A DNA stretch of 64,000 nt from Protula sp. h YS-2021 (Eukaryota > Annelida > Polychaeta > Sabellida > Serpulidae), in assembly GCA_949752745.1 (NCBI GenBank), contig OX457032.1:9668271-9732270 (forward strand), given 5' to 3'. Made by a program: the position numbers and the translations under genes. This document shows, piece after piece, positions 57,252 to 64,000 of the stretch (positions are counted from its first letter, which is position 1; every line of letters begins with the position of its first letter). A model generated the notes under the pieces. It had not been told where the DNA came from. It ran no database searches and saw only the letters and a program-made list of their open reading frames with translations.

Positions 57252-57960
57252 AAGCTAACCCAAAAGGACACCCCTTTTGAATGGAAGGAAGAGCAAGAAG
57301 CAGCATTCAAGAAAATAAAGCGTGTTATCACCAGCGAGCGAGTGCTCAAATATTTTGACCCACAATCAGACAATCTAGTGCTGCAAGCCGACAGCTCTCG
57401 GTCTGGGATAGGCGCAGTACTATAGGTACCAATAGGTTTCGGATCCAGATCACTGACGAAAAGCGAGCAAAACTACGCTCAAATCGAACTTGAGCTATTA
57501 GCACTCATATACGAACTGGAACACTTCCATGAAATGACATACAGCCGCCATGTGGAAGTGCACAGTGGCCACAAACAGCTGGAAAACATCGCGAAGAAAC
57601 CGTTAATTCAAGCGCGAAGAAGACTATAAAGAATGCTACTTCGCTTACAGGCCAACAACACGACAATTGTGTTCAAGAAGGGATCTGAATTGTTCGTACC
57701 AGCCACCCTGTCGCGCGCAAGCCTGAAAAGCACCAACGGCCCAGCAGCAGGTCAAGACACGCATGTCTTTGATCTCGATTTGACCGAAGGCCAAGAAATT
57801 TACGACGAAAAGCTTATCCGAATTAAACAGCAAACAGCAGAAGATCCAATCCTGCAAAAGTTAAAAGAAATGATCGCACAGGGATGGCCAGAAAACAAAA
57901 ATCACGTGCCACCTGAGATAAGACCGTACAGTGGTGTAAAAGAAAATCTGCAAAAATGTG
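57252..57960 (+). pseudogene. pol: Gypsy RNase H and connection
   Basis: Starts in frame after the TGA with an FEWKEEQEAAFKKIK segment, then LQADSSRSGIGAVL (first catalytic Asp context), a TAG at about 57424, IELELLALIYELEHF (catalytic Glu context) and a TAA at about 57628. The connector to integrase follows (57633-57960), ending in a frameshift. Usual later RNase H residues are altered (VHSGHKQLE where an Asp is expected). Confidence 0.8.
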
Positions 57961-59162
57961 CAAAATTGCATCATATTCAACGGTGACAGAGTAGTTGTGC
58001 CCGCCAAGATGCGAAAAGAAATAATCAAGGACATTCATAGATCACATGCAGGCATAGAAGGATGCATCAGGACAGCTAGAGATTATGTTTATTGGCCCCA
58101 AATAACAGCGCAGATACGAGAACATTGCTCCCAGTGTGAGACATGTCTATCAACGGATGCGGAAAAACAACAGAAAGAAACCCTAATTAGCCACAAATAA
58201 GCACGAGGCCATGGCAGAAATAGCCACAGATATATTTACATTTCAGGGAGTCAATTACTTGATAACGGTGAATCTGTACTCAAACTTCTGGGAAGTAGAC
58301 AAATTACACACGATGACCGCAAAAACCGTCATCCACAAGTTGAAACATCATTTTGCCCGATACGGCATCTGCGATACATTGATTTCGGACAACGCCATGA
58401 TTTTCCATAGCAATGAGTTCAAAGAATTTCAAAAGTCGTACAGTTTCGCCCACAACTTCACAAGCCCCCATCACCAGTCAACAAATCCAGCTGAGAGAGC
58501 CGTCAAGACTTGCAAAAGAATTATGAAGAGAGCAAGAAAGGCACATCAAGATGTATATCTGGCAATATTAGTGCACCGCAACACCCCCATGCAGTCATAT
58601 GGCGCCAGCCCTTCACAGAAATTCCTATGTCGGCGAACTAAAACCACGTTGCCAACAAGAGAAAATCTGCTTAAGCCACAGACACAAGACCCCACAATCC
58701 AGAGTGAGAGGACAGAAATACAAAGAGCAAGGCAAAAGTTTTATTATGATCGCAACGCCAAAGATTTACCTGTTTTGATGCCTGGTGACACCATCCGTAT
58801 GCAACCAATGGAAAAGGGAGGACAGTGGGAGAAGGCCACAGTGACAAAAAAGACCGGAGTCCGATCGTATGAAGTCCAGACAAAGAAAAAGTCTACAGAA
58901 GAAACAGAAAACACCTTAAAAGGACACAAGAACCGCCACTGCAACTTGACCTTGAGACAACAGCTGACTGGTCAGAGCAACAACATGCAGAGAAAGATAA
59001 AGCACCGATTAATGTAGATATGCCATCACCAAAACACGCACCATTGAAAGCCAAAACGCCACCCAGCACACCAGCACACCAGCAAAACTGGGAAATGAAA
59101 TTTCAACGCGCCGGAGTGCACGAGAAAAATATCAGTTCAGGCCTTATGTACATATCCCGTAA
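57955..59162 (+). pseudogene. pol: Gypsy integrase
   Basis: The zinc-binding domain is IHRSHAGIEGC with CSQCETC (HHCC type). A TAA at 58198 and a shift near 58213 precede the core. In the 268-codon core frame from 58211 the catalytic triad is Asp7 (ATDIF), Asp60 (ISDNAM) and Glu95 (NPAERAVK). Only 34 residues separate the last two where 35 is usual. The C-terminal region (MPGDTIRMQPMEKGGQWEKA) follows. After a stop at 59015 another frame gives the expected Arg/Tyr-rich tail (REKYQFRPYV), ending at 59162. Confidence 0.85.
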
Positions 59163-59343
59163 TAGAAAGACTGTTAAAGTTTCAAAATTCAGCAATAAAC
59201 ACAATAAAATGACCCAGAATAATGGTCTAGTTTATTGCAGGATGTTCTAGTAGTCGACCTAAACATCCACTTTTTGAATTATTCTGTATTTTTAATAGTA
59301 GTGCTAGGTAAAACGTTGAAAATAGATTATAGAATGTGCATGA

Positions 59344-59438
<95 letters not shown>

Positions 59439-59897
59439 GTATATATATATATATATATATATCCCGTAAAAAATAATAACTTTGGTAACACCCATCAAAA
59501 TCACACTTCAATCAAACCTAGTTTTCGTTAGGAAAACGCAATTTCTACAAAGATTAAAAGTAAAATAAAAGGTCTTTAACTTTGCTAAATCAGTAAATTT
59601 CGACCATGATTGACTGAGATGACTCCCAGTCTGTATCATGCAGCGAAGCGATTCGACTAATTAATGCCAGATATAATAGCAATTCCTGTAGTGCATAGAT
59701 TAAGTTGTTTATCTCGAGTAATGACTCTGCATGAACAGACGAGAGCCGAGATAAATGTGCATGCATGTAGGATAGCTTCAAAAAAGTCACAGTTAAGCAA
59801 ATTACTGTAAACATCTGTCAAAAGAAGTATAACCTGTAACAAAACATAATGAGACAGGTTAAGATTCGTTCCATAAAAAAGTTATCACCTTTTGTTT
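59163..59897 (+). other. 3' untranslated region of the Gypsy element
   Basis: Non-coding sequence between pol and the polypurine tract, longer than usual because it contains a (TA)n expansion. Confidence 0.7.
59346..59463. repeat. (TA)n microsatellite inside the Gypsy element
   Basis: About 45 TA units, then cccgt, then about 11 more TA units and cccgt. The phrase tatcccgta also occurs at about 59154, so the repeat may have grown from that seed after insertion. Confidence 0.95.
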
Positions 59898-59907
59898 AAA
59901 AAAAGAG
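59898..59907 (+). other. polypurine tract
   Basis: aaaaaaagag lies two bases before the 3' LTR, the usual place for second-strand priming. Confidence 0.7.
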
Positions 59908-59909
59908 CT

Positions 59910-60068
59910 TGTAGCAAGATCCTGTTATTGTTTATGTCATGTGACCTGTGTGCAGGTGCGTATCACCAGCAAGTAACACAAAATAAGTATAAGGAATAAA
60001 CACTTATTTAACTGTGTTTTAAAGACTTATTACTCGTGTTATTGCATGAAAATATACAACTTGTTATA
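59910..60068 (+). repeat. 3' LTR (159 bp)
   Basis: Same length as the 5' LTR. It ends ttata instead of ttaca, one of the seven differences. Confidence 0.93.
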
Positions 60069-60073
60069 ATAGG
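60069..60073. repeat. target-site duplication, right copy (atagg)
   Basis: Matches 54782-54786 exactly. Confidence 0.9.
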
Positions 60074-60092
60074 GTTGTTAGTGGATTGGGGT

Positions 60093-60392
60093 CAGGGTTA
60101 AGGTTAGTGGATGGGTATGCATCACATAGATGTGAGATTATAACGCTTCAATGTTAGTGGGTATGCATCACATAGATGTGAGTTTACAACGCTTCATTAG
60201 TAAAGGGTATGCATCACATAAATGTGAGATCATAACGCTTCATTGTTAGTGGGTATACATCATATAGCTGCGAGATTATGATGCTTCATTGTTGGTGGAT
60301 ATGCATCACATAGATGGGAGCGTATAACGCTTCATTTTTGGTGGGTATGCATCACACAGATGTGAGATTATAACACTTGATTGTTGGTATAG
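60093..60392. repeat. 46-bp minisatellite, six copies
   Basis: Units contain tatgcatcacatagatgtga then gattataacgcttcattgtt. The core tcacat...atgtga is an inverted repeat. The copies near 60245-60300 are the most diverged. Confidence 0.93.
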
Positions 60393-60520
60393 CAGCATGC
60401 TTACTGATAGCATTTCAGCATTTCAGCTTACTGACAGTGATTCAGCATGCTTATAGACAGAATTCAGCATGCTTACTGACAGCAATTAGGTATGCTTACA
60501 GGCAGTAATTCAGCATGCAC
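60393..60520. repeat. ~23-bp degenerate repeat (cagcatgcttactgacag)
   Basis: Five or six copies, of variable spacing, directly following the 46-bp array. Confidence 0.85.
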
Positions 60521-62326
60521 AGTGGAGGAGCTAGAAAATAAACTTTATTACAACTTTTGCATGATAACATCCTGCTGTTTAATTACGATCTTGAACTTTG
60601 AATGTTTCGGTCCTCTTGGGCACGTCCAGATTAGGAAGATAAATAATGATTCGTGTATTTGATGCTTGAGTAAGTTAGGGCTATTAACACTTGGCAAGTC
60701 AAAGACTTGCAAAGAGTATATTGAAGTTGTGCGGGGTCAATGTTTCGGACCTTTCCCTCTTCACTGGTCGATCATTTTGTCCCTACTGTTACTCTGACCA
60801 AATTTCGCACATATGTAGCTTGATCTGAAGTTGTGCATCACGCTTTTTCTTTTCGGCTATATTTTAGTTTTTGTGATCAAACCGCGAAGCAAAACACAGT
60901 TTTATTGTATCAAGAAGTGCATCGCGTAAAGGCTACAGCAACATTTAAACAAGCTCCTGTATCCGTCATCAGTTACACTGTGCATAACACAACCATGTGT
61001 GCTTTATTTGTCTAAGTCAAATACGTTAAGCATGGCGAAATACTTGTGTTGGTTTCATAAGAACGACACGAAGATGCAAAATCTTATCCGTTTCATTAAA
61101 TACACTGAATGTTCATATAAATTATCAGCTTCAGCTACGCACTATTCTTGGTGAGGGTGGAGGGATGCCATTTCACAGAGTCAGTAGAAAAACTATGTTT
61201 TTTTTCTAGAAAGGTTTCGAACTGGCAAAAAGTTTCTTAGAAAGGTTTCGGAATCTGAAAAAACATTGCTTTGTCTGTAAATAAAAAGCAAGCCAAAAAT
61301 CACACTGAAGAGTTTTAAAATTCTATTTGAAGTGAGAAAGTAATTTTAAAATAATTTTTGGCAAGTGTTTAATATTTCGCCTTTGAGAATTATGTTATCG
61401 TCATTATTCTATCTTCTCCCATACCTGTGAAAGAATTGAACAGAACATTACACAGAGAATCACACACAGAGTTACACACATAATCATACAGAATTACGCA
61501 CAAGGAATCGCAAATAATCACACAGAGAATCACAGCATAATAACAGAGAACACACAGAATCATACAGACTTATACACAAAATCACATACAGAATCATATA
61601 TAGAATTATGCACAGTCTCACAAGAATGTAACGATTATTAAGTAACCACAATTAAAACACAAGAAAAGTAACGTTTACAATTTATATAAATGTATAAGCG
61701 GACTCGAAAAAAAAAACAAATTTAGATAACTTTAGGTATGACGTCACTGATGCCATATTTTCACAACAGATGTCGTCTCAACTTTTCAATCGTGTCTGGA
61801 AGTTTAGATCAGTATATCTATAATAATAATACTATATTATAGATTGACAATAATACAAAGACGTATATGTAATAAAACTTAATGAAATATGAGTATTGTA
61901 AGTCTTGAATGGAGGTCCATCCCTTGACAGGAGGTTATGAGATTTCTGCCTATTATCTTTAGAATGACGTAGGATTTTGAGCTTCATTAACCGCGGTTAT
62001 GTTGTTCTTGGATGCTCGATGGCTCGACATCCTATTGGCATAGCCCCTTCTCAATGGCCCAAACCTTGGATTTAGTCGGAAAATCCATTAGCTCCCTGTT
62101 TTTGTTTTCCTCTGTTTTCAGGTCTCAAAGTCAACGAAGATTTAAAATTCATCTCTATGACATTATTAGACAGTGTAGTGAATGACCTTATACTGAGAAC
62201 TCATAAAGCCTCTTAACTCCTACTCAATACTCACTCCCATTTTGTATAAAACCTATGATTTACAGACATAAATATACACTTATATTGACATTATGTGGTA
62301 CACTACATATAATACTATTTTAACAG
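60521..62326. other. AT-rich non-coding stretch
   Basis: A diverged relative of the repeat at 26207 (accaaatttcgcacatatgt then tgatctgaagttgtgcatca) lies at 60782-60842. A degenerate (acacagaatc)-like region spans 61440-61625. No gene supported. Confidence 0.4.
61440..61625. repeat. degenerate ~10-bp repeat (acacagaatc)
   Basis: Roughly 15 loose copies of acacagaatc, cacataatca and similar. An old or unstable simple array. Confidence 0.75.
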
Positions 62327-62545
62327 ATAGATATGATTTTAATAATAGCTGTTTACATTACAATCTGTAACCATCAGGCTGCCAGCGAAAATGAGCAACA
62401 TTGTCATATATTTTTCTACGACGGACGAAAGTCGCTAATTATATTACATTCGGAGTTATTATTTAATAATGTGAAGTATCAAAAAAATTTAGGTACAAGA
62501 AAATACACGTTGTATAAATTCTTCAAAGGGAGAGAAAGGACATGA
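62327..62545 (+). CDS. small ORF or terminal-exon candidate
   Basis: A 70-codon ATG frame at 62333. The N-terminus (MILIIAVYITICNHQAASE) could be a short signal peptide with a cleavage-like AAS, followed by a polar, Lys/Tyr-rich region. Alternatively, an acceptor (tattttaacag, ending 62326) makes it the last exon, since the frame is open from there. AATAAA lies at 62657, about 110 bases after the stop. Family not recognised. Confidence 0.25.
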   Translation: MDMILIIAVYITICNHQAASENEQHCHIFFYDGRKSLIILHSELLFNNVKYQKNLGTRKYTLYKFFKGRERT

Positions 62546-62656
62546 GGGGAAGAGGCTTACTTTTCCATTCTTCCCCTTCTTGTTTGTTATTGCCAAGCAA
62601 AAGAAGAACTAAAAGTAATGAAGGAAATGTCGGTAAATCTGATAGAACGGAACGTA

Positions 62657-62662
62657 AATAAA
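62657..62662 (+). promoter_or_regulatory. possible poly(A) signal AATAAA
   Basis: About 110 bases after the stop of the small ORF at 62333-62545. Positionally suitable, but such hexamers are frequent in this AT-rich sequence. Confidence 0.25.
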
Positions 62663-64000
62663 ACCTTTTTGTCGAGTACATTACTTCGAAAAGTCATGTA
62701 AACTGTTCTATAATGCGTTATTTTTATACAATAGATTCCCAATTATTTTTTTCCAAGAACCAGATTGTATTACAGTATGACCACCAAGACGTTTTTATTT
62801 TGTGATTGGTAGTCTTAAATTGATACGTACAGTATCGTCAATTTGGTGTGGATAGTATGAAAAGATATGCATTAACTATCCAGTATAAGTGTAGTCCATA
62901 ACTGTGAGTACATAATATAGAAATGACTGTATGTAGAAATCTAAATATGGTGAGGTGCATTTAACTGTCATTTGTACTTTACGGTTGTTATATATCTGAT
63001 AATTGCTATTACGATCAAAAATTAAAATTACAAGTTTATTATATCACGTTTTAATTAGGCAATATAAATAAAGCAATAAAAGTGAATACTTGCTTCAGAT
63101 GGAATGCATGTCAGACCAAACCCTCGAAATTAGTAGCTTTTTATTCTTCTGAAAAGTAAACTTTGATATTTATAATATACTACTCATATAGTAAAACTAA
63201 AACAAACAGTCAAAAAGCGTAGTAACATCAAGGTGTGCTGATTTGTTTTTGTGGGTGTTATCTGCCCATATGTTAGAACCATGTTGGAATGTTTAAGACG
63301 TTATATATAAACAAATCAAGTGTAGCATAATCTCGTATAGTATGGTCTATTAGCCTCAGAACGATCCGTGCGGTTAAAGAAATTATATTTATAGTTAAGA
63401 CTGCATAAACAAGATTGAGAGCTCATACAACTCCATATAAGTCGTACCGAGTATTCCAAAAGTTATGAAAACAAATGTATAGCTGTTCATACAAGAATAA
63501 CCTTTGGTTAATGAAACATAATGGAGAAGGTTTGTTTATCCGCAGTAGGTGTTTAATGTAAGGTTGAACGTCTGAACAGATCCCTCAGTAGTTAAAAGGT
63601 ACAGTTTAAGTGTAATCGCGTTTGAAAGAAATGTGCGTCTGAAAACTGCAAACAATATAGCAAAAAAGAACTGAAAAAAACAGAGCTTTTTTGTATTTGC
63701 GACTTCACTTCTTCATATCTGCATATATATGGGTTCAGGTCAGATACATTCACATATAAACAAATATGTGGAGGTATTTTACTAAAACCAACCAAACAGA
63801 CTTCAGTAGTACACTGAATTATCAGCAGGAGTAAAAGAGTGAAAGCGAAAGAAACTTATTCCCTCCCAGTTGCAAGGGGCATGCTTTTAAAAGAAATGTC
63901 GATCTGCAAAGAAAAAAGTTTGTACGATGTTTTGATTTTAAATACAATGTTTCAAAGCATTACATGAACTGATAAACAATTATTCTTATGTAAACAAAAT
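62663..64000. other. AT-rich non-coding stretch to the window end
   Basis: No ORF above 67 codons, no repeat array and no transposon signature recognised. Confidence 0.5.

Larger units (their letters stand above)
54787..60068 (+). mobile_element. Ty3/Gypsy LTR retrotransposon, complete in outline, coding regions broken
   Basis: Two 159-bp LTRs flanked by a 5-bp duplication enclose gag, protease, reverse transcriptase, RNase H and integrase in the Ty3/Gypsy order. There is no env. The LTRs differ at seven of 159 positions, so insertion was moderately recent on this genome's scale. At least ten stops and frameshifts interrupt gag-pol, several being TGA where CGA is expected, as from CpG decay. 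The gag zinc-finger pattern and short LTRs suggest a metazoan Gypsy lineage often annotated as K02A2.6-like; that placement is inference. The copy cannot be autonomous. Confidence 0.93.

Overview
The window is nuclear DNA from an animal. The evidence is AT-rich non-coding sequence, short exon-like islands with metazoan 3' splice sites and AATAAA signals, a CR1/L2-type LINE, a Ty3/Gypsy LTR retrotransposon, a hAT DNA transposon, fold-back MITE-like elements, and many unrelated tandem arrays. No ribosomal, organellar, bacterial or CRISPR feature was seen. The element types fit a marine invertebrate, possibly a mollusc or other lophotrochozoan, but nothing here fixes the species.

Layout. 1-1160: probable 3' terminal exon of a plus-strand gene that enters from the left, with a poly(A) signal. 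1160-10360: mostly non-coding sequence with one long (GA)n. 10360-11190: a C/T-rich 32-bp minisatellite. 12123-15305: a decayed hAT transposon with terminal inverted repeats, a near-intact target duplication and a transposase remnant. Two other elements, each ending in inverted repeats, lie inside it. 16857-25440: a dense run of unrelated minisatellites (25, 31, 11, 3, 40, 15, about 65 and 44 bp units). 26207-27863: a composite repeat holding five 139-bp tandem units, followed by a 342-bp fold-back element. 28-35 kb: sparse, with weak exon candidates. 35.5-40.3 kb: 31-bp, GA-rich, 18-bp and about 30-bp arrays. 40728-41308: a tRNA-like (SINE-type) head and a dispersed-repeat end. 41304-44190: a minus-strand, 5'-truncated LINE abutting a 47-bp array (44195-45495). 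45688-47280: a pair of inverted arms and a related minisatellite. 48237-48656: a very uniform 75-bp array. 50099-51800: an A-rich 23-bp array. 54787-60068: a complete but broken Ty3/Gypsy element with 159-bp LTRs and a perfect 5-bp target duplication. 60093-60520: two more arrays. 60521-64000: nearly featureless, with one small ORF.

No intact multi-exon gene is visible. Most long open frames are artefacts of stop-free tandem repeats (for example 410- and 481-codon frames inside A-rich and GA-rich arrays). About a fifth of the window is tandem repeat and roughly another fifth is recognisable transposon. The region therefore reads as the end of one gene followed by a repeat-dominated interval. 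I did not find a convincing new molecular system. The most distinctive features are the variety of unrelated minisatellites, the nested hAT element and the fold-back elements.
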